Shown here: piece after piece, positions 17,094-26,658 of the stretch
Position numbering within the stretch: position 1 is the stretch's first letter
How the letters are laid out: every line of letters begins with the position of its first letter
Source of the DNA: Haloarcula nitratireducens
GTDB lineage: Archaea > Halobacteriota > Halobacteria > Halobacteriales > Haloarculaceae
Direction of reading: 5' to 3'
NCBI RefSeq assembly: GCF_019599505.1
Contig: NZ_RKLT01000006.1
Location: 66,392 to 130,391, forward strand
Length of the DNA: 64,000 bases
Program-made: the position numbers and the translations under genes
The notes under the pieces: generated by a model
The model's database searches: none
The model's input: the letters and a program-made list of their open reading frames with translations, nothing else
What the model was told of the DNA's origin: nothing

Positions 17094-17669
17094 CTATCCG
17101 CTCACCAGCATCCGGACCGCGCCGAACAGCACCAGCACGCCCAGCACGTCACAGACGTTCGTCACGACGGGGATGACCACGTCGTCGGGGTCCAGTTCGA
17201 AGCGGTAGGCGGCGTAGGTCGTAATCGTGGTAACGACGACGGCGAGCACCGCCAGCGTGACGCCGCTGACGAGGGCGACCGCGACGACCGTCCCGGGAGC
17301 GAGTCGCGTCACGCCGACGACGGCCTGGACCGCCCACGCGCCGCCGCCGACGAGCGGGAAGACGGTGACGGCGAGGGCGACGATTGCGGCGGCGTTGCCG
17401 GCGAGGCGGTCGTCGGTCGCGTCGAAGGAGAGCAGGCCGAGGTGAAAGGCCGTCGAGAGGCGCGAGGCGAGGATGCTCCCGAGGTTGCCGGCCATTCCGA
17501 TGGTCACGGGGACGAGGACGAGCAGCGTCGGATACCGGAGAAGAATGCCTTCGAAGGTATCGAGGACGAGCCCGCTCCCGAGTTCGATGGCGGTCAGGAC
17601 GACCAGCACGGGGAACATCCGCCGGACGATGCTCCGAACGGTCCACTCGTCGGCGGCCACGTCACCCAC
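17094..17669 (-). CDS. MgtE-like magnesium transporter domain, second half
   Basis: A 191-residue protein with five predicted membrane helices and the MgtE/SLC41 membrane-domain signature (LLRYPTLLVLVPVTIGMAGN, LGSILASRLSTAFHLGLLSF). It has no cytoplasmic CBS or N domain. It overlaps the upstream paralogous half gene by 8 bp. Each half corresponds to one SLC41 membrane domain, so the pair could work as a heterodimer moving Mg2+ or another divalent cation. The start at 17669 sits inside the end of the upstream gene and fits coupled translation. Confidence 0.83.
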   Translation of the reverse strand: MGDVAADEWTVRSIVRRMFPVLVVLTAIELGSGLVLDTFEGILLRYPTLLVLVPVTIGMAGNLGSILASRLSTAFHLGLLSFDATDDRLAGNAAAIVALAVTVFPLVGGGAWAVQAVVGVTRLAPGTVVAVALVSGVTLAVLAVVVTTITTYAAYRFELDPDDVVIPVVTNVCDVLGVLVLFGAVRMLVSG

Positions 17670-18240
17670 CTCCCAGCGCGAGGACGAAGCGGGTCGCCGC
17701 CAGCAACGTGGCGATGCCGACCACGTCGCCGGTGGTGGTCACGACCGGCCCGGCCAGCGTGTCGGGATTCAATCCCCGTCGGTAGCCGACGAAGACCACG
17801 GAGACGACGGCGACGGTGAGGAGAACCCCGGAGACGAGGCCGGCCACGAGCGCGATGCCCACGAGGGTCATCAACGGCGCGGCCGGCCGCCCGATGCCGG
17901 TCAGCAACGCGACGGTCAACACCGCCGCGAGGCCGCTGACGAGGACGCCGTTTGCCAGCGCCGCGGCGACGGCGGCGTTCACGCGCTCGTCGGCCAGCGA
18001 GAAGCGCGGTTCGACCAACCCCTGATGCAGCGCGGAGCCGAGTCGCGCGCCCAGCGACCCGTAGACGTTCCCGCGAGTGGCGAGCAACGCCGGCACGAGG
18101 ACGAGCAGGCCCGCCACTCGCTCCAGTTCCGCCTCCATCCCGCCGAGCACGACGCCCGCGAAGAGACCGCCGACCGCGCTGAGAGCCAACACGGGGAGGG
18201 ACTCTCTGTACGCCTCGGCGGCGACCTCGCGGACGGTCAT
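17662..18240 (-). CDS. MgtE-like magnesium transporter domain, first half
   Basis: A 192-residue paralogue of the next gene with the same core pattern (VAGLLVLVPALLATRGNVYG, SLGARLGSALHQGLVEPRFS) and five hydrophobic helices. A short N-terminal amphipathic segment (VREVAAEAYRESLP) precedes the first helix. The 8-bp overlap suggests fixed stoichiometry of the two halves. The gene lies just upstream in the same direction as srp54's neighbour region but is separated from srp54 by 89 bp. Confidence 0.83.
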   Translation of the reverse strand: MTVREVAAEAYRESLPVLALSAVGGLFAGVVLGGMEAELERVAGLLVLVPALLATRGNVYGSLGARLGSALHQGLVEPRFSLADERVNAAVAAALANGVLVSGLAAVLTVALLTGIGRPAAPLMTLVGIALVAGLVSGVLLTVAVVSVVFVGYRRGLNPDTLAGPVVTTTGDVVGIATLLAATRFVLALGGG

Positions 18241-18329
18241 TACCGGGTGAACAGCGCGCGCTCGGAAAAAGAGCGGTGATTACCGAGCGGGCGACGCGGC
18301 GACGAACCGGCGGGAGCGTCGGTCCGTTC

Positions 18330-19736
18330 TCAGCCGAACGGCCCGCCACCGCCGCCCATGCCGCCCATGCCGCCGCCACCGCCGCCCTGCTGCTGTTGCA
18401 TCTGCTTCATCATCCGTTCCATGTCGCCGTCGCCCATCCCCTGGAACTGCTTCAGCATCTGGTCCATCTGCTTGTGCTGTTGGAGCAGTTCGCGGATGCG
18501 TTCCTCGGGCTTGCCCGACCCGCGAGCGATTCGCTCGGTCCGGCTCTGGCCGACGACGCGGGGGTTCTCCAGTTCCTCCTCGGTCATCGAGTCCATGATG
18601 ACCTCGAAGTCGCGCATACGCTCTTGGGTCACGTCCATCGCGTCGTCGGGCAGCTGATCCATCAGGCCGCCGCCCAGTCCGGGGATCATGTCCATCACCT
18701 GGTCGAGCGGCCCCATGTTGTTCATCGCCTCCATCTGCTTTCGCATGTCCTTGAGGGTGAACGACCCCTCCATCATGTCCTCGGGCTCCCAGTCGTCGTC
18801 CTCGCCCTGCGTGGTCTCCTCCATCGCGCGCTCGACGCGCTCGGTGAGCTGTTTCAGGTCGCCCATCCCGAGCAGGCGGGAGATGAAGCCCGAGGGCTCG
18901 AAGCGCTCGATGTCCTTGACCGTCTCGCCGGAGCCGAGGAAGGCGATCGTCGAGTCCGTCTCGTCGACGGCGGCGAGCGCGCCCCCACCTTTCGCCGTCC
19001 CGTCGAGCTTCGTGATGACGACGCCGTCGATGCCGATGGCCTCCTGGAAGTCGGCGGCCTGACTCTTCGCGCTCTGGCCCATCGCGGCGTCGAGCACGAG
19101 GAGGTTCCGGTCGGGCTTCACCTCGTCTTCGATGCGCTCTATCTGTTCGATGAGTTCCTCGTTCAGCCCGTCGCGACCCGCCGTGTCGACGATTCGAACG
19201 TCGGCGTCTTCCGTGGCTTCCAGCCCGTCGCGAGCGATCTCCACGGGGTCGTCGGCGTCGGGGTCGCCGTAGAAGTCGACCTCCGCTCGGCTGGCCATCT
19301 CCTTGGACTGGTCGTACGCGCCGGGGCGGTCGGTGTCGGTCTGGATGATCGCGGGTCGGAGCCCCTTCGTCGAGAACCACCACGCCATCTTCGCGGCCGT
19401 CGTGGTCTTCCCCGAGCCGTAGAGGCCGGCGAGCATGATGGTCTGCTCTTCGAGCGGGATCTCCGTGGACTCGCCGACGAGGTCGACCAGTTCCTCGTAG
19501 ACGATGCGGAGCACCCAATCGCGCGGCGTGGTGCCGGCGGGCGGCTCCTCGTCCAGGGCGCGACGCTCGATGTTGTTCGAGAGTTCCTTGACGAGCGCGA
19601 CGTCGACGTCGGCCTGCAACAGCGACCGCTGAATCTCCTTGACGACGTCCTCGATGTCCTCCTCGGAGATGCGGGACTTCCCCCGGAGGTCGTCTAGAGT
19701 CCCCCGGAGCGAACTCCCCAAGTCGTCGAGTACCAT
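18330..19736 (-). CDS. srp54: Signal recognition particle protein SRP54
   Basis: GTPase that binds signal sequences and 7S RNA and docks ribosomes at FtsY. The 468 residues comprise the N domain, the G domain (G1 [26 protein letters not shown]3 DTAGRD, G4 [11 protein letters not shown]) and the methionine-rich M domain from about residue 295 ([31 protein letters not shown] for RNA binding). The C-terminal tail is Met/Gln/Gly-rich ([14 protein letters not shown]). ATG 19736 ([20 protein letters not shown]) is the family start. FtsY is also in this window, about 8.8 kb away. Confidence 0.97.
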   Translation of the reverse strand: MVLDDLGSSLRGTLDDLRGKSRISEEDIEDVVKEIQRSLLQADVDVALVKELSNNIERRALDEEPPAGTTPRDWVLRIVYEELVDLVGESTEIPLEEQTIMLAGLYGSGKTTTAAKMAWWFSTKGLRPAIIQTDTDRPGAYDQSKEMASRAEVDFYGDPDADDPVEIARDGLEATEDADVRIVDTAGRDGLNEELIEQIERIEDEVKPDRNLLVLDAAMGQSAKSQAADFQEAIGIDGVVITKLDGTAKGGGALAAVDETDSTIAFLGSGETVKDIERFEPSGFISRLLGMGDLKQLTERVERAMEETTQGEDDDWEPEDMMEGSFTLKDMRKQMEAMNNMGPLDQVMDMIPGLGGGLMDQLPDDAMDVTQERMRDFEVIMDSMTEEELENPRVVGQSRTERIARGSGKPEERIRELLQQHKQMDQMLKQFQGMGDGDMERMMKQMQQQQGGGGGGMGGMGGGGGPFG

Positions 19737-19877
19737 TGTTGCCCCGAGGTACGCGACCGGACGGGTAAAGACTTGTTGTCCCCGCGACGACGGGTCGAGG
19801 TCCGAAAGCCGTCCCGTCGGCTTCGCTGCCCGACGGGAACCCGAAGGCTGAAACCGCCGAACCGACCACCGGTAGCC

Positions 19878-20783
19878 ATGGACGCCGTCGGCCGATTCGC
19901 GTATCTGCTCGGGATGCTGGCCGTCGGCGTGGCCCTCCAGCGGACCGGCGTGCTGAACGACCGGCGGACCGAGCGCCTCAACGCCGCGGCGTTCTACGTG
20001 GTCCTCCCCGCGCTCATCTTCGTCTCGACGTACGACCAGCCGCTCTCGTCGCTGCTCTCGCCGGAACTGCTCGTCGGCGTGGCCGTCGTCATGGTCGTCA
20101 CCGTCGGCGTGGCGTGGGCGGCCCACCGCCGCGTCACCGCCCCCGAACGGCGCGGCATCGCCGTCGTCCAGTCCTACCACGCGAACCTGGGCTATCTGGG
20201 GTTCCCGCTGGTGGCGGCGGCCTACGGACCGGAGACGCGGGCGACGGCGGCGCTCCTGTTGGGTCTCGTCACGCTCGCGCAGGTCCCCGTGACCGTCCTG
20301 GTCCTCGTCGGCGGCGGCGCGGACGTCTCGCCGCTGGAGCAGGTGCGGGCGCTCGTCACCAACCCGGTCCTCGTCTCGCTGGGCCTCGGAATCGCCGTCG
20401 CGTGGTTCGGTCTCGGCGTTCCCGGATCGGCGGTGACGGCGCTGTCGGCCGTCGGCGACCTCGCGTTGCCCCTCGCGCTCCTCCTCGTGGGGGCCTCGCT
20501 GGACGTGGACCCGGCCGGTATCGACCCCGCGGCGACGGCGGGCGTCGTCGCCCTGAAACTCGGCGTGATGCCGCTGGTCGCGTGGGTCACTTTCTCGGCG
20601 CTCGGCGTCGCACCCGCCGTGTTCACCGCGAGCGTCCTCATGCTCGGGACGCCGACGGCCGTCTCGACGTTCGTCTACGCGACGGAACTGGGCGGCGACG
20701 CCGAGTTCGCCTCGCTCAACGTCTTCGTCACCACCGTCGTCTCGCTCGTGACGCTGTTCGCGCTGATGGCGGTTATCGGCTAG
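19878..20783 (+). CDS. AEC family transporter
   Basis: Auxin-efflux-carrier-type permease of 301 residues with about ten hydrophobic helices. Features are the N-terminal [20 protein letters not shown], the motif [20 protein letters not shown], and the C-terminal [20 protein letters not shown]. The family exports or imports small organic acids or amino acids; nothing nearby identifies the substrate. ATG 19878 begins the first helix region. A hairpin-forming sequence (CCCGTCGG and CCGACGGG near 19823-19848) lies upstream. Confidence 0.87.
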   Translation: MDAVGRFAYLLGMLAVGVALQRTGVLNDRRTERLNAAAFYVVLPALIFVSTYDQPLSSLLSPELLVGVAVVMVVTVGVAWAAHRRVTAPERRGIAVVQSYHANLGYLGFPLVAAAYGPETRATAALLLGLVTLAQVPVTVLVLVGGGADVSPLEQVRALVTNPVLVSLGLGIAVAWFGLGVPGSAVTALSAVGDLALPLALLLVGASLDVDPAGIDPAATAGVVALKLGVMPLVAWVTFSALGVAPAVFTASVLMLGTPTAVSTFVYATELGGDAEFASLNVFVTTVVSLVTLFALMAVIG

Positions 20784-20844
20784 AACCGAGACGCAGACCC
20801 GAACGGTACGGCAGCGAGCGACGATTCCGACGCCGTCGTGTCGG

Positions 20845-21549
20845 TTAGTGTTCTCGAACGATCAGTATGGGCGAGTCGGTCCGCTCGGCGATCTGATCGT
20901 ACGTCTTTCCGAAGACCCGCTCGGGGGTGGCCTCCTGCGTCTCACCCAGTACGATCAGGTCCTCGCTCCGTGCCGCTTGGCTGATCGAGAACGCCGGGTC
21001 GTCGGAGACTTCGACCTCGGTGTCGATGCTCGGGCGGGAGAATCCCTCCTGAACGAGGTGGTCTCTGGTCTCGTTCAGGAGCTGTTCACCGGCCGCTACG
21101 TCGTCTTCGCTTTCAGCGACGTGAAAGAGCGTCGTTCGGAGGAGCACCTCCTCGTTGATAGCGTCCAAGAGATCGGTGATCGGCTGTCTGAACTTGTTCT
21201 CTCGCAACGCGACCAGCAGGTGGTCGAGCGTCGTGATGGGATTCGGTACGAGGAGGGCGTCGACGTCTCGGTCTTCGGCGACTGTCATCGGGGCGTCCTC
21301 GACATCCGTTCCCATCGTCAGCTCGACCTCGGCCGTTTCCCCCTGTTGTACGAAGCTAGACGCGGAGGTGTACAACGACCGGTACGCTTCGACCTCCCGC
21401 CGCTGGCGCTCGTCCGCCGACGTGTCGGCCGGTAGCTCGTAGACCCCGAGCAGAATCACCTTACAAGAGGTCAACGTATCCACGAAAGTCGACGGCAGCG
21501 GATCCGGGTCCGGGAACTCGATCGGGATTAACACCGTTTGCGAGGACAT
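20845..21549 (-). CDS. UspA-type universal stress protein
   Basis: A 234-residue UspA-fold protein. The C-terminal half is recognisable ([20 protein letters not shown], then [18 protein letters not shown]), although the usual GxxGxxxxxxxxxG(S/T) nucleotide loop is altered ([15 protein letters not shown]). The N-terminal half starts [20 protein letters not shown] and lacks a clear loop, so this may be a two-domain, non-ATP-binding member. ATG 21549 is the first sensible start. It is divergent from the cupin gene 206 bp away. Confidence 0.82.
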   Translation of the reverse strand: MSSQTVLIPIEFPDPDPLPSTFVDTLTSCKVILLGVYELPADTSADERQRREVEAYRSLYTSASSFVQQGETAEVELTMGTDVEDAPMTVAEDRDVDALLVPNPITTLDHLLVALRENKFRQPITDLLDAINEEVLLRTTLFHVAESEDDVAAGEQLLNETRDHLVQEGFSRPSIDTEVEVSDDPAFSISQAARSEDLIVLGETQEATPERVFGKTYDQIAERTDSPILIVREH

Positions 21550-21755
21550 TTGTAGATACCTCTTCTCGTGGTACGACTCGTCTAAGGATAGTCTCTTTGG
21601 CTCCGATAGTAAACCCATCCCGGGGTTGGGCTCCGAAGTGCTCGGCCCGTTCCGCCCGTAGAACTGCCACACCGGCCGAGAGGCGAACGTGCCACTTCCC
21701 GGCAGACCCATAGCGCCAGCGGTACTGGTTTGCCGGGCCGAGCGCAACCACCGCC

Positions 21756-22130
21756 ATGGCCTACCATCATCTCGACCCCGACGACCTCCCCGAAACCGAG
21801 GATTACCCCTGTGACCGACGCGGCATCTCGGACGCCGCAGAGTTGCACGCGCTCCACGCCGCCACCTACGAGATGGCTCCCGGCGAGCAGTTACCTCGGA
21901 GCTACCACTATCACGAGCGGCGCGAGGAACTGTTCTACGTGCGTTCGGGGAGGCTGCACGTCGAGACGCCCGAAGGCGAGTTCGTCGTCCCCGAAGACGA
22001 GGTGTTCGTCGCCGAACCGGAGAGCCCCCATCGGGCGTTCAACCCCGACGACGCCGAGGAGTCCGTGAAAGTGCTCGGCGTCGGCGCGCCGAAGACGGAC
22101 ATCGCGCTGCCGTACGATCCGGGCGAGTGA
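21756..22130 (+). CDS. Cupin-domain protein
   Basis: A single-domain cupin of 124 residues. Motif 1 is YHYHERREELFYVRSGRLHV, with metal-ligand histidines and glutamate; motif 2 is FVAEPESPHRAFN. Single cupins of this size bind a metal and a small ligand or are isomerase/dioxygenase relatives. It is followed 51 bp later by KDPG aldolase on the same strand, but no functional link is evident. Confidence 0.85.
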   Translation: MAYHHLDPDDLPETEDYPCDRRGISDAAELHALHAATYEMAPGEQLPRSYHYHERREELFYVRSGRLHVETPEGEFVVPEDEVFVAEPESPHRAFNPDDAEESVKVLGVGAPKTDIALPYDPGE

Positions 22131-22181
22131 TTCGAGCGGCTTTCACCTACGCTTTTGTCCCTCGCACGCCGACCCCCTGGC

Positions 22182-22832
22182 ATGACGAGCAAACAGGCGG
22201 TCCAGCAGAAACTCGTAACGAGCGGCGTCACGGCCGTCCTCCGCGGCATTCCGGAGGAGAAGATGGTGGACGTGGCGAGAGCCGTCCACGAGGGCGGCGT
22301 CACGGCGCTCGAGCTCACCGCCGACGCCAAGCGGTGTTCGGACATGATCGCCGCCGTCGACAGGGAACTCGACGACGCGGACGTCATCATCGGCGCGGGC
22401 ACCGTCATGGACGCCGCCGCGGCGCGCAACGTCATCGAGGCGGGCGCGGAGTTCGTCCTCACGCCCACCCTCAACGAGGACGTCATCGACGTCTGCAACC
22501 GCGAGGGGATCGTCTGCGTTCCGGGTATCATGACGCCCAGCGAGGCCGCCGACGCGATGGAGGCCGGCGCGGACATGCTGAAGATGTTCCCCGCCTCCAC
22601 GGTGGGCCCGGGCCACATCGGCGCGATTCAGGGACCGCTCGGCAACATTCCCATCATGCCGACCGGCGGCGTCTCGGCGGACAACGTCGCGGAGTACTTC
22701 GACGCGGGCGCGGTCGCCGTCGGCGCGGGCTCCGCGCTGGTCGACTACGAGGCCATCGAGAACGACGACATGGACCAGGTCCGCGAGTCGGCCGCGGAGT
22801 TCGTCGAAGCGGTCGAGAACGCGCGCGACTGA
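22182..22832 (+). CDS. 2-dehydro-3-deoxyphosphogluconate (KDPG) aldolase
   Basis: Class I aldolase of 216 residues splitting KDPG to pyruvate and glyceraldehyde-3-phosphate in the Entner-Doudoroff route. The Schiff-base lysine is Lys134 in DMLKMFPAST, the general acid/base glutamate is Glu44 in ALELTADAK, and the phosphate-binding end is MPTGGVSADNVAEYF. This is the bacterial Eda-type fold, not the DHDPS-type KDGA of Sulfolobus. ATG 22182 is chosen because the upstream residues (SLARRPPG) are not family-like. 4-hydroxy-2-oxoglutarate could also be cleaved. Confidence 0.92.
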   Translation: MTSKQAVQQKLVTSGVTAVLRGIPEEKMVDVARAVHEGGVTALELTADAKRCSDMIAAVDRELDDADVIIGAGTVMDAAAARNVIEAGAEFVLTPTLNEDVIDVCNREGIVCVPGIMTPSEAADAMEAGADMLKMFPASTVGPGHIGAIQGPLGNIPIMPTGGVSADNVAEYFDAGAVAVGAGSALVDYEAIENDDMDQVRESAAEFVEAVENARD

Positions 22833-22852
22833 CGGTCGCCCGCTCGGAGCTA

Positions 22853-24496
22853 TCAGTGGTCGGCCTCGTGGGGGTTCGGCTCCGTCCCGTACCGCTCGGC
22901 GTGGTCAGTGTAGTCGATGAACCGCGGCGCGTCGGGGTCGAAGGGCCGCTCTAAGGACTCGAAGGCCCTCTCCTTGTCCCAGCTCTGGAGGCCGCCGACG
23001 GCCGAGCGGTCTTCCAGGTCGTGGTAGTCGAGATCCGGCTCGGTCAGTTCCCACGCCTTCAGTCCGCGTTCGGTGCGGACGATGACCGAGGAGTACGCGT
23101 CGCTCGACCCGACGGAGCCGACGGTGAGGTCGGCGCAGTAGCCCGTGAAGTCGGCGCACTCGTCGCAGCCCTTGAGCGCCGCGTCGTGGAACTGCTCGAC
23201 GTCCTCCTCTAGAAGCATCTCGCCGTCGCGGCCGTACACCATCAGCTTCCCGTGGAGGACGTCCATCTTCCCGATGTCCTCGCGGTCGATGCCCCGCTCG
23301 CTCTCGATGCGTTCGCCGACGAGCGAGTAGTAGTTGAAGTTCTTGGTGCACATCAGCGCGATGGTGTAGTCGACGGCTCGCACGCCGTCTTCCTGGGCGG
23401 CGTAATCCCACTCGAAGTCCTGGAGCGCACGAATCCCCTCTATCTCGCAGGGCGTGCCGACGAGCGCCAGCGACGCCTCCGAGAGGGGAACGTCTAGCTT
23501 GTGCTCCCAGCGCGAGAGGTCTAAGTTCCCCAGCGCGAGCGTCTGGTTGTAGAAGCTCCCCGCGTTCTCGATGCACTCCTCGGGCGTAGTGGCGAGGAAC
23601 GACTCGGCCTTCCACGGTTCGTCGTCGCTCTCGGTGGCGATGAGCGCGCCGTCTATCTCGCCCGCCTCCAGCAGGTGAGAGAGGACGCCGGTGACCACTC
23701 CGCCGTCCTGCGCGCCCTCGCGCCAGTCCTCGCGGACGCGCGCGGAGAACTCCGTGATGGGGTCGCCGGCCCCGGAGACGTTGTCGTCGCCGCCGGTGAT
23801 CTTCCACTGGCGCTCGTAGCGCAGGCCGCCGCGGGGGCACATGTCCCAGCACAGCGAACAGCCGGTACACATCTTGACGAGTTCCGGCAGGTCGTCCTCG
23901 CCGATGCCGATGGAGTCGCTGGGGCAGGCGGCGACGCAGGTGCCACACTGGATGCAGCGGTCGGCGTCGATGACCGCCTCGTCGAGTTCCATGAACCACG
24001 TCTTCTCGTCGGGCGTCTCGATATCGTTCATCTTTTCGCGGACGCCGTAGCCGGGCGTCTCCAACTCGACGCCGTCGGGGATGCCCACCCGCTCGTCCGG
24101 GGGGCCGTCCTCGACGTCTTGACTGACGCCCGACGCGGGTTCGGTGAACGACACGTCGCCGAGCGACCCGTTCTCGTCCACGTTGGCGGCCCCGGCCCTG
24201 CCGTCCGGACGAACTCGGTCGCCGTCCGGCCCCGCTCCGCGGCCCGCAGAGTCGCCCCCGCCGCGGCCGCCACAGCCACACGAACTCCCGCAGCCGCAGG
24301 CGTCGCCCGACTCGTCCCCGCCGGTCTCCGGCACGCCCGGGAGCGGATCGCCGCCGTCGGTGACGAGCGGCGGTTCCGAGTCGTCTGTGTCCCCGTCTTC
24401 GGCGTCGTCACCGCTGTCGGGCCGCGAGTCGCCGTCTGCGAGTTCCGGTGCGGCGTCGGCCGGCGCGATACCGCGCTCGCGACGCTCCTCAGTCAT
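22853..24496 (-). CDS. FrhB-like (coenzyme F420 hydrogenase beta subunit) iron-sulfur protein
   Basis: A 547-residue protein. Residues 1-160 are acidic, probably unstructured, and include a cysteine knot-like cluster CGCGSSCGCG (Cys67, 69, 73, 75). Residues 178-225 are a two-cluster ferredoxin (CIQCGTCVAACP and CTGCSLCWDMCP). The rest is the FrhB N- and C-terminal pair (VGTPCEIEGIRAL, ALMCTKNFNYYSLVG, KGCDECADFTGYCADLTVGS), which in FrhB carries FAD, F420 and a 4Fe-4S cluster. Its start overlaps the end of the siroheme reductase gene by 8 bp, so it probably passes electrons to that enzyme. F420 as donor is inferred. Confidence 0.87.
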   Translation of the reverse strand: MTEERRERGIAPADAAPELADGDSRPDSGDDAEDGDTDDSEPPLVTDGGDPLPGVPETGGDESGDACGCGSSCGCGGRGGGDSAGRGAGPDGDRVRPDGRAGAANVDENGSLGDVSFTEPASGVSQDVEDGPPDERVGIPDGVELETPGYGVREKMNDIETPDEKTWFMELDEAVIDADRCIQCGTCVAACPSDSIGIGEDDLPELVKMCTGCSLCWDMCPRGGLRYERQWKITGGDDNVSGAGDPITEFSARVREDWREGAQDGGVVTGVLSHLLEAGEIDGALIATESDDEPWKAESFLATTPEECIENAGSFYNQTLALGNLDLSRWEHKLDVPLSEASLALVGTPCEIEGIRALQDFEWDYAAQEDGVRAVDYTIALMCTKNFNYYSLVGERIESERGIDREDIGKMDVLHGKLMVYGRDGEMLLEEDVEQFHDAALKGCDECADFTGYCADLTVGSVGSSDAYSSVIVRTERGLKAWELTEPDLDYHDLEDRSAVGGLQSWDKERAFESLERPFDPDAPRFIDYTDHAERYGTEPNPHEADH

Positions 24497-26237
24497 CGTC
24501 GCTCGCCCCCCGTCCGGCCGAATCGTCGGCTGCGACGCCGCCGGCGACGTCGGCGTCGGCCCCCCGCATGAGCGAGCGAAGCCGGTCGTTGCCGACCCGG
24601 CGACACCACTCGTAGAACCGCTCGCCGTCGTCTCGCTCGCCGGCGTAGGCCGCGAACAGTTCTTCGAGCGCCGGGATCACGGCGTCGGCCGGGACGGCGG
24701 TCTCCACCCAGTCGAGGAAGGCGTTGTCGGCGCCGAGGCTCCCGCCGAGGCCGAAGTCCATCCCCTCGACGATAGCGTCGCCTTCCCCGTCGGCGCTACT
24801 TCCCGACTCGGCCACTTTGACCGTCTCGCCTCGAAATCCGATGTCGGCGATCTGCGGTTGCGCGCAGGAGGCCGAACAGCCCGACATGTGCATGCGGACC
24901 ACGTCTAAGTCGTCGGGCGTCTGGATGCGCTCGTCCAGTTCCTTCGCCCAGCGGCGGACCCGACGTTTCGTCTCGACGATGCCGTAGTTGCAGAACTCCG
25001 AGCCGGTACAGCCGACCGCGCCCCGCGAGAACGGGCCGGGGTCGGGCTGGTAGTCGGCGGCGAACGGTTCCGCGAGCAGTGCGGAGACGCTCTCGTCGGG
25101 GACGTGCGTGAGGAGGAAGTTCTGGTCGGTCGCCAGTCGTATCGACGCCTCGTCGGTCCCGTACTCGCGGGCCGCGCGCGCCGCCTGTGCGAACTCTTCG
25201 CCCCCCATCCGTCCGGCGATGACGTTGAACCCGACGTAGTTCAGGTCGGGGTCGCGCTGGTCGCGGACGCCGACGTGGTCGCCGCGGTACCCCTCGGTGA
25301 GGTCGGTCCCGCGGGTCGGCAACTCGACCGCACAACGGTCCCGGACGGCTTCCTCGAACGCGTCTGCGCCCATCTGCTCGACGAGGTAGCGCATCCGGCA
25401 GACGCCGCGGTTGTTCCGGTCGCCCAACTCCTTGAACGTCTGGGCGACCGCGCGACAGAACTCGACGGCGTCCTCCGGCCGGACGAACACGTCGAGCGTC
25501 GAAGCCATCCGCGGGCCGTCCGAGAGGCCGCCGCCGACGCGGACGTGGAAGCCGTAGTGCCCGCCGCGCGCCGCATCGCCGTCGAGCGCCTTCTTCGCCG
25601 GCGTCAGCCCCACGTCGTTTATCTGGGACTGGGCGCAGTCGCGGCGACAGCCCGTGATAGTCATCTTGAACTTCCGCGGGAGGTTCGCGTACTCGCGGTT
25701 CTCCGTGAAGAAGTCGGAGACGGCGTCGACGACCGGTTGGGCGTCGAAACACTCGTGGCCGGCGAGCCCGGCGGCCGGACAGCCGAGCACGTTCCGCGCC
25801 GAGTCGCCACAGCCCTGGATCGTGGTCAGGCCGACCTCGTCGTAGCGCGCCCATATCTCGGGGACGTCTTCGATCTCGATCCAGTGCATCTGGACGTCCT
25901 GTCGCGTCGTGATGTCGAGGAACGCGTCGCCCCAGACCGGATTCTGGGTCTCGCCGCCGTACTCCTCGGGGGCGGTGGCGAACTCGGCGGCGACGTCACC
26001 GACGGTCTCTGCCTGTGCCGGCGTCAATAGCCCGCCGGGCACCTTCGTCCGGAGCATGAAGTAGCCGTCCTGTCGCCCGTGCGCGTACAGGCCCGCCCAC
26101 TTCAGCCGCTCCCACTCGCCATCGCCCGCTCTCTCCGCTATCTCCTCGAAACTCAACTCCCGCGCCGCGTACCGCTTCACGTCTTCGACGACGTCGAGCG
26201 GGTGTTTCTCCTGTTTCCATCGTTCGACTGTGTTCAC
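24489..26237 (-). CDS. nirA: Siroheme nitrite/sulfite reductase (ferredoxin type)
   Basis: A 582-residue assimilatory reductase with two duplicated halves. The siroheme and 4Fe-4S ligands are in the second half: CTGSEFC (Cys410, Cys416) and SGCSASC (Cys454, Cys458) followed by AQPQIADIGF. The first half keeps a parallel pattern (GCGDSARNVLGCPAAGL, TGCRRDCAQSQINDVGL). Six-electron reduction of nitrite to ammonia is the usual haloarchaeal role, but sulfite cannot be excluded. GTG 26237 (VNTVERWKQEKHPLD) follows a GAGGTGGT ribosome-binding-like stretch. The downstream FrhB-like gene overlaps it. No nitrate reductase or nitrate transporter is adjacent. Confidence 0.9.
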   Translation of the reverse strand: MNTVERWKQEKHPLDVVEDVKRYAARELSFEEIAERAGDGEWERLKWAGLYAHGRQDGYFMLRTKVPGGLLTPAQAETVGDVAAEFATAPEEYGGETQNPVWGDAFLDITTRQDVQMHWIEIEDVPEIWARYDEVGLTTIQGCGDSARNVLGCPAAGLAGHECFDAQPVVDAVSDFFTENREYANLPRKFKMTITGCRRDCAQSQINDVGLTPAKKALDGDAARGGHYGFHVRVGGGLSDGPRMASTLDVFVRPEDAVEFCRAVAQTFKELGDRNNRGVCRMRYLVEQMGADAFEEAVRDRCAVELPTRGTDLTEGYRGDHVGVRDQRDPDLNYVGFNVIAGRMGGEEFAQAARAAREYGTDEASIRLATDQNFLLTHVPDESVSALLAEPFAADYQPDPGPFSRGAVGCTGSEFCNYGIVETKRRVRRWAKELDERIQTPDDLDVVRMHMSGCSASCAQPQIADIGFRGETVKVAESGSSADGEGDAIVEGMDFGLGGSLGADNAFLDWVETAVPADAVIPALEELFAAYAGERDDGERFYEWCRRVGNDRLRSLMRGADADVAGGVAADDSAGRGASDDD

Positions 26238-26658
26238 TGAGACCACCTCACATGGTCGTGCGAACACACAGCCCCGGCTTCCTTCAACGCGCCCGTGGCG
26301 GCGAAAACGGCCCCACCTCTCCCGAGGAGGGTATTGTTGCCGGTAGTTTCCCGAACGATCGAACTCGAACCCGCCGCCGTCGCAGGGTCGCCACGAATTC
26401 GCACGGCAGTGCGTCGGCGATACGGGCGAATGCTGCCGATACGACGGGACGAGCATCGGCTGCCTCGGTCGCCGCTCACCTACTGAAAAAGTCAGCGCAC
26501 GCGCGGACGAACATCGTCCGCTACGTCGGCCCGCTGTACGACGTCCTCGACCGCTTCGAGACGGAGTCCGAACACCAGTTCGGGTCCCTCGATCGCACAG
26601 GACGACGACTGAGCGCGGCAGTCCGTTTTCTGCGCTCCCTCACCTTGCTGTCCGGCAT
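26238..26658 (+). other. Non-coding spacer with a possible coding relic
   Basis: A 421-bp gap between the nirA start and a small lipoprotein gene. A plus-strand frame of about 55 codons near 26483-26655 has GC-rich third positions (SAHARTNIVRYVGPLYDVLD, then RFETESEHQFGSLD) and could be a decayed gene end, but I recognise no family and see no convincing start. The promoter of the nirA operon must also lie here. Confidence 0.35.
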
